DNA of 64,000 bases from RGIG9041 sp045593905 (GCA_045593905.1 JAZNXL010000024.1:61492-125491); one strand, 5' to 3'. Numbered from the stretch's first letter, positions 24,391-32,290 are shown. The notes: generated by a model not told the origin, from the letters alone. Numbers and translations are program-made.

Positions 24391-25328
24391 TGCTCTCTCT
24401 CACTTTCGATTCTATCGTAAAAATATTTTGTAACTTCGTTTAAGTATATAAAGCTATCTTTTATAACGTCGCCCTCACCGGGAATTGTAACGTTAAAGCT
24501 CAAAATACCGTCGTAGCCTATCGTTTTGATTGCGCCAAATACGTTGCCCCAGTCAATTGCTCTTGACCTTGTGCTGGGTGGCTGACCGAATTTTAAAAAC
24601 GGAATAGCCTTGATGTAGCACCAGCCGGGGTTGTCGTTTACGTGAATTGATACAAGCTTATCTTTAAGTGTAACAATGTCTTTTTCGGGAACGTCTTGTG
24701 TTACGTGGCTTATGCCAAGGTCAAGACAAACCTTAAACTGCTCGCCCAGCTCGTCACACATTTTTAACATCTCGTGTGCGCGTGAAAAGATTGTGGCACA
24801 GGGATATTGATATGCGCGGTCTTCATTATATGTATTTTGTAAAAGACAAATAACGCCGTACTCTTTAAGTGTGGGAAGCAATCTTAAGTAAAACTCTTTT
24901 GTAGCATTAAAGCTCTCGTCTACCATAATATCGTAGCGTCTGTCGGTGTGTACAATCGGCAAAATAACGGTGTACTTTGCACCAAGGTAGTGTGTGGCTT
25001 TTATCGATGCAATCTGGCGTAAAATAACATCCTCAATATCAAAGTCAGAATCGGTTTGTTCTTCGTCTAAATAAAGAGCAACTCTGCCTTTAAATTCAGA
25101 GGTGGTTTGTAAAACCTCTACGCCTGCGGCATCAGCCTTTTGCTTTAATGAGCAAAAATAGTCTTTAATTTGGTCGTCGGTAACATTTTTTATGTCGCCA
25201 AATATACCGTCCTTGCCAAAATAGTGGCCAAGGTCAATGTCTGCGCCGTTAAAACCGCACTCGCTTAAAAAGCCGAATTTTTCGGCATCGGCAGTGGGCA
25301 CGCCGCTTGTAGTAACAGCAACTTTCAT
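24387..25328 (-). CDS. Sugar isomerase/epimerase-like paralogue without its metal ligands
   Basis: 313 residues from the ATG at 25328, which follows GGAGG by 7 bases. It aligns end to end with the downstream paralogue (GxFGDI.NVTD.QI, RRYD, CAT..SRA.EM, TQD.P, IDW). Each ligand position differs: Glu to Gln164 (LLQN), the His of DTGH to Ile206 (DLGI), the second His of HVHDN to Asn231 (HVNDN), and Glu to Asn279 (SFNVT). Only the Asp and one His remain. It is therefore predicted not to bind the catalytic metal, and to serve a structural or binding role; that role is inference. Confidence 0.8.
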   Translation of the reverse strand: MKVAVTTSGVPTADAEKFGFLSECGFNGADIDLGHYFGKDGIFGDIKNVTDDQIKDYFCSLKQKADAAGVEVLQTTSEFKGRVALYLDEEQTDSDFDIEDVILRQIASIKATHYLGAKYTVILPIVHTDRRYDIMVDESFNATKEFYLRLLPTLKEYGVICLLQNTYNEDRAYQYPCATIFSRAHEMLKMCDELGEQFKVCLDLGISHVTQDVPEKDIVTLKDKLVSIHVNDNPGWCYIKAIPFLKFGQPPSTRSRAIDWGNVFGAIKTIGYDGILSFNVTIPGEGDVIKDSFIYLNEVTKYFYDRIESEREQ

Positions 25329-25580
25329 ATTTTTTCCTCCAATTACTGTGGTTACCTTCATTGTAACACATCAAAATAAAAAATAAATAAAAATTTTAAA
25401 ATTTTTGAAACATTTTTTAAGTCAAAAAACATATATGAGTGAAAGGGGAAACCCATTAGTGTATTATATACAATAATATTAATATTTATTTGTTCAAAGT
25501 GCATATTGCAATTTTGCCTAAATAAATGTTAAAATATATTGCGTATCAATACATATACAATAATTAAAGGAGAAAAAGCA

Positions 25581-27347
25581 ATGAAAAAGTTTTCAAGAAT
25601 CTTGGCACTTTTACTCATCGTGTTAATGCTTGCAACTCTTTGCGTGTCTTGTAAAAAGGCAGAAGACGAAGAAGAAGCATTCATCGACAACGGCGGCAGC
25701 TCAGAGTCAGAGAACGATGATTCAAAAGAAGAAAGCCAAAGCGGCAACGAAAACTCTCAAGGTGGCGAGGATAAAGTTGTAGCCGGCGAAGGCGAATCGC
25801 ACGGCGAAGGCGCCGGTAAATACGAAACCGACGCTGAAGGTAACATCATCAGTACAGGTGACCTTGAGACAAACGAAGACTTTGTAATTCAGGAAACCGT
25901 TACTAACGAAATCGGTTTTATTCCTGATGAAGAGCAAGGTCTTGAAAAGTCAGAACGCCGCGCAACAGAGGCATCAAAGTACAACTTTGACGAAAACCCC
26001 CTCATCAACCGCGACAGACAGCAAAACCAAAAAGCAATGCCTTCTTTCGACCTCGATAGCACAGGCTTTGTTCGTGCGGGTACAAAAATCTCTGACCTTA
26101 AGGGTAAAACACTTCAGTTCTTTACAGCTGATAACTTTGCTGCTTGGTCATACCGCAACGCTAAAGGCGAAACTATCGACGAGTGGGAGTGGTTCAAAGA
26201 GCTCAAAAAAGAAGTTGGTCTTAACATTAAATACACTGTTAAACAGCACCAGGCTTCAATCAACGCAGCTCTTCAGTACATGAACGCAGGTAAACAGTGT
26301 GATATTATTTACACCAACCATAACGTTCAACCTCAGGCACTTTGTATTTCAAAGTCAATCACATCACTTGTAAACATCAATAACCTCGGTTCATCACCCG
26401 GTGTTTGTAAAACAACCATGGACCTTTGTAAATGGGGTAACACACTCCGTCTTATCGCACCTATCGGTGTTGTAGACTGCGTATGGTACAACCAAACACT
26501 TGCACAAGAGCTTGGTCTTTCAGACCCCCATACTATGTGGGAACACGGTCAATGGGACTGGGATGCTTACAAAAAGTTCTTAACATCAGCTCCTGCAAAA
26601 ACCAAAGACGGCCGTGACCTTTGCAGATGGATTAACTTCTCAACAAACATTCCTTTCACATGGCCTCAAACAAACGGTAAGGGACAAATCGAAATCGTTG
26701 CAGATGCAGCTGTTCCTACCATTAAAAACAACTGGGACGACCCGCAAGTTCTTGCAGCACTTGAGTTTATCGCCGGTGTTCAAAACGAAATCGGCTACAA
26801 AGCAAGCGGCGAGATTGTTGCAGGCGCTCAAAAAGAGCACGTTGGTCTTTACGAAGGTACAACACTTATGTCAGCTACAATGTATACACAGGTTTACCGT
26901 GATACAGAGTACTCAAAGAACATAAGAATTAACTGGGTACCCTTCCCCAAAGCTAACACCTCAACAGGTGTTGAGTGCGCTCAGTACTACGGCTTTGGTA
27001 TGGTTCTTCCTAAGAAAACTGCTAAAGAAGACAACGTAAACATCGCTCTTAAGTTTATGGAGCTTTGGGCTACAAGATTTACTGAAACATACTTCGATAA
27101 TCTTCTCACATTCGAATATTATCACTTCAACTATGTTCAACGTAAACAATACTTCGACTTTGTAACAAAGCACGTAGTATTCTCACCCTCATTTGCTGGT
27201 TTCTATTCAGTACTTGACCAAGAAGGTACATGTAACTTCTACGCTGCTCTTGCAGGTAACGCTGCTTACAACGTTAAGACAGAGTGCGTTAAGGGTAAAA
27301 ACCTTGCTGCTGCATACATTGACCAAAAAATGAAATTCGGTAGCTAA
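25581..27347 (+). CDS. Extracellular solute-binding lipoprotein (ABC importer type), orphan
   Basis: 588 residues from the ATG at 25581 (AAGGAG ribosome binding site). A lipoprotein signal ends at Cys23 or thereabouts (ATLCVSC), then comes an unusually long acidic, Ser/Gly/Glu-rich linker to about residue 110, then a family-1-like solute-binding domain (LKGKTLQFFTADNF, then CDIIYTNHNVQPQAL, PIGVVDCVWYNQTLAQELGL). It should hold a sugar or other solute outside the membrane. No permease or ATPase gene adjoins. Codons end in C far more than in the neighbours (AAC, ATC, TTC), which suggests very high expression. The 219-bp AT-rich upstream gap holds no other gene that I can see. Confidence 0.85.
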   Translation: MKKFSRILALLLIVLMLATLCVSCKKAEDEEEAFIDNGGSSESENDDSKEESQSGNENSQGGEDKVVAGEGESHGEGAGKYETDAEGNIISTGDLETNEDFVIQETVTNEIGFIPDEEQGLEKSERRATEASKYNFDENPLINRDRQQNQKAMPSFDLDSTGFVRAGTKISDLKGKTLQFFTADNFAAWSYRNAKGETIDEWEWFKELKKEVGLNIKYTVKQHQASINAALQYMNAGKQCDIIYTNHNVQPQALCISKSITSLVNINNLGSSPGVCKTTMDLCKWGNTLRLIAPIGVVDCVWYNQTLAQELGLSDPHTMWEHGQWDWDAYKKFLTSAPAKTKDGRDLCRWINFSTNIPFTWPQTNGKGQIEIVADAAVPTIKNNWDDPQVLAALEFIAGVQNEIGYKASGEIVAGAQKEHVGLYEGTTLMSATMYTQVYRDTEYSKNIRINWVPFPKANTSTGVECAQYYGFGMVLPKKTAKEDNVNIALKFMELWATRFTETYFDNLLTFEYYHFNYVQRKQYFDFVTKHVVFSPSFAGFYSVLDQEGTCNFYAALAGNAAYNVKTECVKGKNLAAAYIDQKMKFGS

Positions 27348-27358
27348 TTACTGTAAAT

Positions 27359-27390
27359 AAAAAAGAACCTCGTTTGAGGTTCTTTTTTTA
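27359..27390. terminator. Bidirectional terminator
   Basis: Arms AAGAACCTC/GAGGTTCTT (27363-27371 and 27376-27384) with A- and T-runs between convergent genes. Confidence 0.9.
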
Positions 27391-27394
27391 TGCC

Positions 27395-28042
27395 TTAAAT
27401 CGAATACTCGGTGCAGGTTTTATACTTACCGCCGAGTGACTCAAAAACCTGTAAAAAATCAGGATACCTTTTTAAAAGCCCGTCAACATTGCGAATAACG
27501 GTGTCACCTTTTGTGTATGTAGAAATTAGAATAAGCGCAAGTGATACAAATGGATTGTCGCGTGCGTTTAATACAGCGTGTTCGGGCGATTTTTGTTGCC
27601 ATATCCAAAGCTCATTTTCGTTATACTCGCATCGTGCACCAAGAGCCTGTAGATTTTCAATAATAACCGCCTGTAGCTTGGGGCACTCTTTAAAGCCCGA
27701 AATTCGTGTTTTACCCGATGCAAACACACCGAGCAGTGCAACAATAGGCGCAATTTGAGTAAACTCTGAAATATCAGCGCGGCAGCCTTTTAGCTTGTCG
27801 CACTTTACGTTTACCTCGTGACCGTTGCGTGTAACACGTGCGCCAAAACTCTTTATTATGTCGAGCAGCATCGTTCCGTTTTGCTGGGAATGCGGCGAAA
27901 GATTTTGACATATTACTGACGAGTCAATAGCCGCTCTTGCCAAAAACGCACCCGCAAAGCTATAATCACCGCCGTATGTACCAATTAATGGAGAATCGAA
28001 TTGACCAACTATATTAGATTGTGATACAATAATATTTAACAT
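27395..28042 (-). CDS. Half-length EPSP-synthase-like protein with lost active-site residues
   Basis: 215 residues from the ATG at 28042. The sequence follows the C-terminal part of AroA-type enolpyruvyl transferases: GGDYSFAGAFLA (for GDISSAAFFL), IIKSFGARV, IAPIVALLGVFASGKTRISG, then ENLQALGA and YPDFLQVFESLGG. The second, N-terminal-type lobe is absent and the divergent CDF gene starts right upstream. The RxKESDR site reads FKECPKL and the DHR site reads RDNPF, so it should not make EPSP. No Shine-Dalgarno sequence is present; the -10 box ends 6 bases before the ATG, suggesting a leaderless mRNA. Confidence 0.62.
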   Translation of the reverse strand: MLNIIVSQSNIVGQFDSPLIGTYGGDYSFAGAFLARAAIDSSVICQNLSPHSQQNGTMLLDIIKSFGARVTRNGHEVNVKCDKLKGCRADISEFTQIAPIVALLGVFASGKTRISGFKECPKLQAVIIENLQALGARCEYNENELWIWQQKSPEHAVLNARDNPFVSLALILISTYTKGDTVIRNVDGLLKRYPDFLQVFESLGGKYKTCTEYSI

Positions 28043-28048
28043 ACGTTC

Positions 28049-28077
28049 ATTATATAATATAAAAAGTGTTTTTTCAA
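28049..28077 (-). promoter_or_regulatory. Consensus promoter giving a leaderless transcript
   Basis: On the minus strand, -35 TTGAAA (28072-28077), exactly 17 bases, -10 TATAAT (28049-28054), then 6 bases to the ATG at 28042. Transcription would begin at the start codon. Confidence 0.7.
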
Positions 28078-28101
28078 GCAATCAATGGAGGGGAATATTC
28101 T

Positions 28102-29265
28102 TTGACCAAACTAATACTCAAGCTATTTATATATAATAAGGAAATGAGCAATGCCCAGAGACATACCAAAACAGGTGTTGTTGCAGGTATTGTCGCAATA
28201 ATTACCAATGTTTTGCTTTCGGCGGCAAAAGCGGCAGTTGGTGTTGTATTTGGAAGCATATCAACAATAGCTGACGCAGTAAACAACTTAACCGACGCCG
28301 CCTCGGGTGTTATAACCCTAATCGGCTTTAAGCTTGCCGCTAAAAAGCCGGATGCCGACCATCCCTACGGTCACGGCAGGGTAGAGTACATAAGCGGGCT
28401 GATTATGTCGTTTGTTGTGCTTATGCTTGGGTTTACACTCGCCAAAGATTCGGTTGTTCAAATATTCAAGCCAACAACCACAGAGTTTTCGTTTATAAGC
28501 GTTGGTGTGCTTTTGGGCGCAATTTTGGTTAAGCTGTGGCTTTCAAGCTTTTTTAAACACATTTATAAACTGACAGGCTCAAAAACCTTTTTGGCTTCTT
28601 CTGCCGATAGCCGAAACGACGTTATAACAACCGCTGTTGTTTTAGCATCAACCACTGTTCATGCACTTTTTGATATTCACGTAGACGGTATTGCAGGTCT
28701 TGCTGTTTCAGTGTTTATAATAATTTCGGGCGTAGGTCTTATTAAAGAAACACTCGACCCGCTTTTAGGTCAACCGCCCACGCCTGAGTTTGTTGACAGC
28801 GTTTATAAAAAAGCTATGAGCTACGAGGGCGTTGTTGGCATTCACGACCTTGTTGTTCACAACTACGGCCCCGGCCGCGTGTTTTTATCGCTTCATGCCG
28901 AGGTGCCTGTAGAAAGCGACATACTCGAAAGCCACGACCTTATTGATAATATCGAGCGCGACTTTAAAAATGAGATGGGGCTTGAGGCAGTTATACACAT
29001 TGACCCTATTGTTACAAACGACCCGTTTGTAAACGAGCTTAAAAGCTATACTCTTGATGTTATAACATCAATCAATTCAAGCCTTACAATACACGATTTC
29101 AGGGCAGTCACAGGCCCTACCCACACTAATATTATTTTTGATGTTGTGCTACCCTGTACTCTTGGTTACGAGTGCTCGCAACTAAAATCGCTTATTGACC
29201 TCGAAATTAAAAAGAAATATCCGCAGTGTAACTGCGTTATTACCTTTGATAATAGTTATATATAA
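28102..29265 (+). CDS. Cation diffusion facilitator (CDF) transporter
   Basis: 387 residues. The start is TTG at 28102, chosen because GGAGGGGA lies 8 bases before it and the product then begins like other clostridial members (MTKLILKLFI). Six membrane helices are followed by a cytosolic dimerisation domain. Site motifs read DAVNNLTD and DSRND, so they use Asn/Asp where zinc transporters have His; this pattern is reported for manganese-type CDF proteins, so Mn or Fe export is the better guess. Divergent from the half-EPSP-synthase gene, with the two 5' ends about 60 bases apart. Confidence 0.9.
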   Translation: MTKLILKLFIYNKEMSNAQRHTKTGVVAGIVAIITNVLLSAAKAAVGVVFGSISTIADAVNNLTDAASGVITLIGFKLAAKKPDADHPYGHGRVEYISGLIMSFVVLMLGFTLAKDSVVQIFKPTTTEFSFISVGVLLGAILVKLWLSSFFKHIYKLTGSKTFLASSADSRNDVITTAVVLASTTVHALFDIHVDGIAGLAVSVFIIISGVGLIKETLDPLLGQPPTPEFVDSVYKKAMSYEGVVGIHDLVVHNYGPGRVFLSLHAEVPVESDILESHDLIDNIERDFKNEMGLEAVIHIDPIVTNDPFVNELKSYTLDVITSINSSLTIHDFRAVTGPTHTNIIFDVVLPCTLGYECSQLKSLIDLEIKKKYPQCNCVITFDNSYI

Positions 29266-29270
29266 ATAAA

Positions 29271-29300
29271 AAACGGACTGTGTAATACAGTCCGTTTGCC
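29271..29300 (+). terminator. Terminator after the CDF gene
   Basis: Arms 29271-29281 and 29287-29297 (AAACGGACTGT and complement) with a short T stretch. Confidence 0.8.
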
Positions 29301-29389
29301 CTAATAAGATAATTATATCAAAAAACAAAATAAAAAGTCAATTAGTAAAATAAATAATGTTTTTGCAAAAATTTTATGTTTTTTGCCAA

Positions 29390-29419
29390 TTGAAAAAGCT
29401 TAATAAAATATGTTATATT
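29390..29419 (+). promoter_or_regulatory. Strong promoter with extended -10 before the structured RNA
   Basis: -35 TTGAAA (29390-29395), 18-base spacer ending in TGT (29411-29413), -10 TATATT (29414-29419). The TGN just before the -10 makes it an extended -10 promoter. Transcription would start near 29425. No open reading frame of useful length follows for about 230 bases. Confidence 0.75.
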
Positions 29420-29424
29420 TAAGG

Positions 29425-29636
29425 TGCAAAAGGAAGTAGGCTCAAAAAAATAAATACTGCCGGCTTCGGCAAAAGGGTACGGCCTAGAGCATATAACGTA
29501 CTTGAAACGTAAGAAAAAATACTGAGCCAACAAAATATACGAAAGAGAGGTTAGTCATTTTGGAACCTGCACACGAAATGAAATAGCCCTTAACCTTAAT
29601 GTGACGAGAAAGCATAAAGGTTAAGGGTTATTTCTA
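29425..29636 (+). ncRNA. Candidate structured RNA, ~210 nt, class unknown
   Basis: This 391-base gap between the CDF gene and the amidohydrolase has no gene. What it holds is a promoter, then a stretch with several pairings: GGCTCA near 29439 with TGAGCC near 29523 closing a ~90-base domain that contains a GCCG-CTT-CGGC-type hairpin; AGGTT (29548-29552) with AACCT (29564-29568) interleaved with TCATTT (29555-29560) and AAATGA (29576-29581), which would form an H-type pseudoknot; GTGCA (29424-29428) with TGCAC (29568-29572); and a 17-pair terminal hairpin (29581-29597 with 29617-29633). I find none of the usual riboswitch signatures. It could be a regulatory RNA or a leader of the next gene. 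Confidence 0.6.
29581..29633 (+). terminator. Terminal hairpin of the structured RNA
   Basis: Seventeen consecutive pairs (one G-U) between 29581-29597 and 29617-29633, with three further inner pairs, followed by the T-rich TTTCTATT. The stem is long and strong; the T tract is weak, so termination may be partial and allow reading into the amidohydrolase gene. Confidence 0.55.
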
Positions 29637-29656
29637 TTAATGCAGAAAAAACGCAT

Positions 29657-30430
29657 ATGAACATTTTTGATTTTCACTTACATCCCGGTTACGATTTTCA
29701 CGAAAACGATACCGACCCACACAACTTTATAAAAAGACTTGTTAAAAATAAAATTACAGGTGCTGCGGGCACTTATATAAATATGGCAATAAACAAGCAA
29801 CCGCTTGAAAAGTACCCCGAGCTTATAACAAATGCGAACCAAAAAGCGTGGGAGCTTAATAAAATGTACCCCGAGTTTTTTGTACCGGGCATACATGTTC
29901 ACCCCGAGTTTGTTAAGCTTTCGTGCGAGCAAATAGAAAAGCATACAAGCCTTGGCTTTAACCTTATTGGTGAGCTTGTTGGCTATATGATGGGCTTTGA
30001 TTTTGGTCACAAAAACTGGGGCGAAATTTTAACTCTTGCAAATGAAAAAGAAATGGTTATAGACTTTCACACGCCAAAAAGAGATTTTGATGAGTTTGAA
30101 AGTCTTGCCCGTCAGTTTAAAAACATAAAGTTTGTTATTGCCCACCTTGACGGCTATGGTTTGTATGACAGGTGTATTTCAATTATGCGTGAGTGCGATA
30201 ATGTGTACGCCGACTTATCGGCATACGGCGCCGACCGCGAGGGCATGTTAAAAGACGCTATTTCAAAAGTCGGTTCACACAAAATACTTTTTGGCACCGA
30301 CTACCCCGGCAGCAATGACAATACCTATACACACAAGTTTGTAAACTACGTTTTAAACGAAGATATAACTGATGCCGAGCGCGAAAATATATTCTATAAA
30401 AACGCAGCAACTTTACTTAATATAAAATAA
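29657..30430 (+). CDS. Amidohydrolase-family TIM-barrel metal-dependent hydrolase
   Basis: 257 residues. FDFHLHPG at the start gives the HxH metal motif, HVHPEF and IDFHTP further strands, IAHLDGYG a later His and FGTDYPG the final catalytic Asp; together they fit the amidohydrolase_2 family (decarboxylases, lactonases and hydrolases). Substrate unknown. No Shine-Dalgarno sequence is visible before the ATG, and the preceding RNA structure ends 20 bases upstream, so translation may depend on that RNA or on another mode of initiation. Confidence 0.82.
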   Translation: MNIFDFHLHPGYDFHENDTDPHNFIKRLVKNKITGAAGTYINMAINKQPLEKYPELITNANQKAWELNKMYPEFFVPGIHVHPEFVKLSCEQIEKHTSLGFNLIGELVGYMMGFDFGHKNWGEILTLANEKEMVIDFHTPKRDFDEFESLARQFKNIKFVIAHLDGYGLYDRCISIMRECDNVYADLSAYGADREGMLKDAISKVGSHKILFGTDYPGSNDNTYTHKFVNYVLNEDITDAERENIFYKNAATLLNIK

Positions 30431-30453
30431 AAGAGAGCCTTTAGGCTCTCTTT
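30430..30453. terminator. Bidirectional terminator
   Basis: Arms AGAGAGCC/GGCTCTCT (30432-30439, 30444-30451) with flanking A- and T-runs between convergent genes. Confidence 0.88.
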
Positions 30454-31323
30454 TTATTTTCTTTCGTCTCCATAATAAAACAAAGCTACAAGTCCGGGGC
30501 CTGTGTGCGCACCGATAATGCTTCCAATGCTTGTGAGTACATAATCTTTAAAACCAAGCTCGTCAACGTATTTTTCAGCAATGCCAACCGCTCTGTCAAA
30601 GCAATCGGTGTGTGCGATGTAAAGTGTTGTATCACTAAGGTCATTTGATGAAGCCTTAATTTTATTGGCAATTCTTGCAATGGTTTGCTTTTCGCCGCGA
30701 ACCTTGTCGCAAGAAACAAGCTTGCCGTCGGGTGTTACTGTAAGTATTGGGTTAATACCAAGCATTGCGCCTACAATAGCTGATGTTTTTGACACCCTGC
30801 CGCCGCGTTGCAAATAAGAAAGGTCTGGGGTGGTGTAGTACACGTTAATATACTTGCGTTGATTTTCAAGCCATTTCGCATTTTCTTCGGCACTCATACC
30901 GTTTGCGCGGTTAACTGCTGCCGAGATTGAAAGCATACCGCCCATAAGACAAGCACCAAGGCTATCTACTGTATAGATTTTGCAGTTGGGGTTGTTTTCC
31001 ATAACCTCTTTAGCGGCATTTACCGAGTTATTAAAGCTTCCCGAGATTCCGCTGCCAAGGCCAATGTAAATTACAGTGTCACACTCTTTTGTAAGCTCGG
31101 TGAAAAATTCGATGTATCTTGCAGTATTAACCTGCGATGTTTTAGCAACCGCACCGTCACGCATTTTTTGATAAAATACTTTAAGCGCCTCATCACTGTA
31201 ATCGTCTTCAAAGGTTACACCGTCAATTTCATATTCCATTTTTAAAGGAACAATATTATATTGGTCATAAAGTTTTTGAGTAAGGTCTGAACCTGTATCT
31301 GTACAAATAATGTAGTTTTGCAT
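30454..31323 (-). CDS. DegV family fatty-acid-binding protein
   Basis: 289 residues from the ATG at 31323, which follows GGAGG by 8 bases (the Met 15 bases earlier overlaps that signal). N-terminal ICTDTGSDL, then KTSQVNT, GLGSGISGSFN and IGAHTGPGLV give the DegV two-domain fold that holds a fatty acid and acts with FakA in fatty-acid phosphorylation. No fakA gene is nearby. It is divergent from a membrane-anchored XRE regulator, with repeated heptamers in the gap between them. Confidence 0.9.
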   Translation of the reverse strand: MQNYIICTDTGSDLTQKLYDQYNIVPLKMEYEIDGVTFEDDYSDEALKVFYQKMRDGAVAKTSQVNTARYIEFFTELTKECDTVIYIGLGSGISGSFNNSVNAAKEVMENNPNCKIYTVDSLGACLMGGMLSISAAVNRANGMSAEENAKWLENQRKYINVYYTTPDLSYLQRGGRVSKTSAIVGAMLGINPILTVTPDGKLVSCDKVRGEKQTIARIANKIKASSNDLSDTTLYIAHTDCFDRAVGIAEKYVDELGFKDYVLTSIGSIIGAHTGPGLVALFYYGDERK

Positions 31324-31376
31324 ATCTCTTTCCTCCATATATAATAAGTGTAAAACAAAAGGCCGCCTTTTTCCAC

Positions 31377-31460
31377 CTACTGTTATAAAATCAAACTCTA
31401 CTGATAAAATTTGATATTCTACTCACAGTAGAGCGGCAAAAAAGTCTTGATTGCAGTAGA
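31377..31460. repeat. Repeated heptamer (TCTACTG/CAGTAGA) array, candidate operators
   Basis: Five copies of the core CTACT or its complement occur in 84 bases: CCTACTG (31376-31382), TCTACTG (31397-31403), an inverted pair TCTACT-CAC-AGTAGA (31418-31432) and CAGTAGA (31454-31460). The last lies inside the spacer of the promoter of the XRE gene. The arrangement looks like a set of binding sites for that regulator. Confidence 0.6.
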
Positions 31461-31475
31461 ATTTTATGTTAAAAT
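31447..31475 (+). promoter_or_regulatory. Promoter of the membrane-anchored XRE gene
   Basis: -35 TTGATT (31447-31452), 17-base spacer containing CAGTAGA, -10 TAAAAT (31470-31475). Confidence 0.65.
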
Positions 31476-31504
31476 TAAACTAATAATTAATTGGAGAATA
31501 AAAA

Positions 31505-32107
31505 TTGGAAGATATTAAAAAAATAATTTCAAAAAATATACAAATGCTTCGCAAGGATGCGTCAATGACACAGTCGGAGCTTGCCGAGCGCCTTAACTAT
31601 TCAGATAAGGCGGTTTCTAAGTGGGAGCGCGGCGAGTCGGTGCCCGATGTTGTGGTGCTAAAGCAAATTGCCGATTTATTTGGTGTTACTGTTGACTATC
31701 TTATAGAAGCCGAGCACGACCTTACGTCAATGTCGCTTGCTACAAAAAAGATTATTCGCAAAAACAGACTTATAATTTCGCTGCTTGCAACCGCAATGGT
31801 ATGGTTGCTTGCAACAATAGCCTTTGTTGTTTTGGGTCTTGTTATGCATACCGTGTCGCGCGTGTGGACGGCATACCTTGTTGCGGTACCCGTTTCTTGC
31901 ATAGTGCTTTTGGTGTTTAACAGCATTTGGGGCAGAACAAAGCTAAACTTTGTTATTATCTCGGTGCTTATATGGAGTGTTCTTGCAACACTGTATATAA
32001 TTCTTAGCATTAAAGAGCTTTGGCTTATATTTGTACTTGGAATACCGGCGCAAATAATAGTATTGTTGTGGTCAAACCTCGACCTTAAAAGAAAAATAAA
32101 AAAGTAG
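31505..32107 (+). CDS. XRE-type helix-turn-helix regulator with four membrane helices
   Basis: 200 residues starting at TTG (31505) with GGAG 8 bases before it. Residues 6-65 form a classical XRE domain (MTQSELAERLNYSDKAVSKWERG, then VVLKQIADLFGVTVDYLI). The rest has four hydrophobic helices (about 88-113, 119-142, 146-168, 171-191), so the DNA-binding domain is tethered to the membrane. Such architecture is common in gut Firmicutes and may sense envelope state. Its stop lies inside the terminator stem at 32103-32126. Confidence 0.88.
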   Translation: MEDIKKIISKNIQMLRKDASMTQSELAERLNYSDKAVSKWERGESVPDVVVLKQIADLFGVTVDYLIEAEHDLTSMSLATKKIIRKNRLIISLLATAMVWLLATIAFVVLGLVMHTVSRVWTAYLVAVPVSCIVLLVFNSIWGRTKLNFVIISVLIWSVLATLYIILSIKELWLIFVLGIPAQIIVLLWSNLDLKRKIKK

Positions 32108-32131
32108 TAGTCTTTTGACTACTACTTTTTT
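32101..32131 (+). terminator. Terminator of the XRE gene
   Basis: Arms 32103-32112 and 32117-32126 (AGTAGTAGTC and complement) then a T-run; overlaps the stop codon. Note that the stem sequence AGTAGTAG is close to the heptamer repeats upstream, but this is probably chance. Confidence 0.85.
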
Positions 32132-32229
32132 AAAAGAAGAGAAAAAATTTATGAAAATAATTTACCAATCAGTACATTTATTATTATATATGAGTAATAT
32201 TAAAAATGTATGAATAAATGATGTCGTAC

Positions 32230-32258
32230 TTGAAAACCTTTTTTATATTTGTTATTAT
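32230..32258 (+). promoter_or_regulatory. Promoter of mrp operon
   Basis: -35 TTGAAA (32230-32235), 17-base spacer, -10 TATTAT (32253-32258). The AT-rich 100 bases before it hold nothing else that I can support. Confidence 0.6.
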
Positions 32259-32290
32259 AATTAAAGCAATAAATTTTAGGAGTGTTTAAA

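Noticed and set aside
29425..29636. c-di-GMP-I riboswitch, T-box, SAM or preQ1 element
   Set aside because: Short resemblances (for example GGTACGGCCTA) occur, but the invariant core sequences of these classes are missing.
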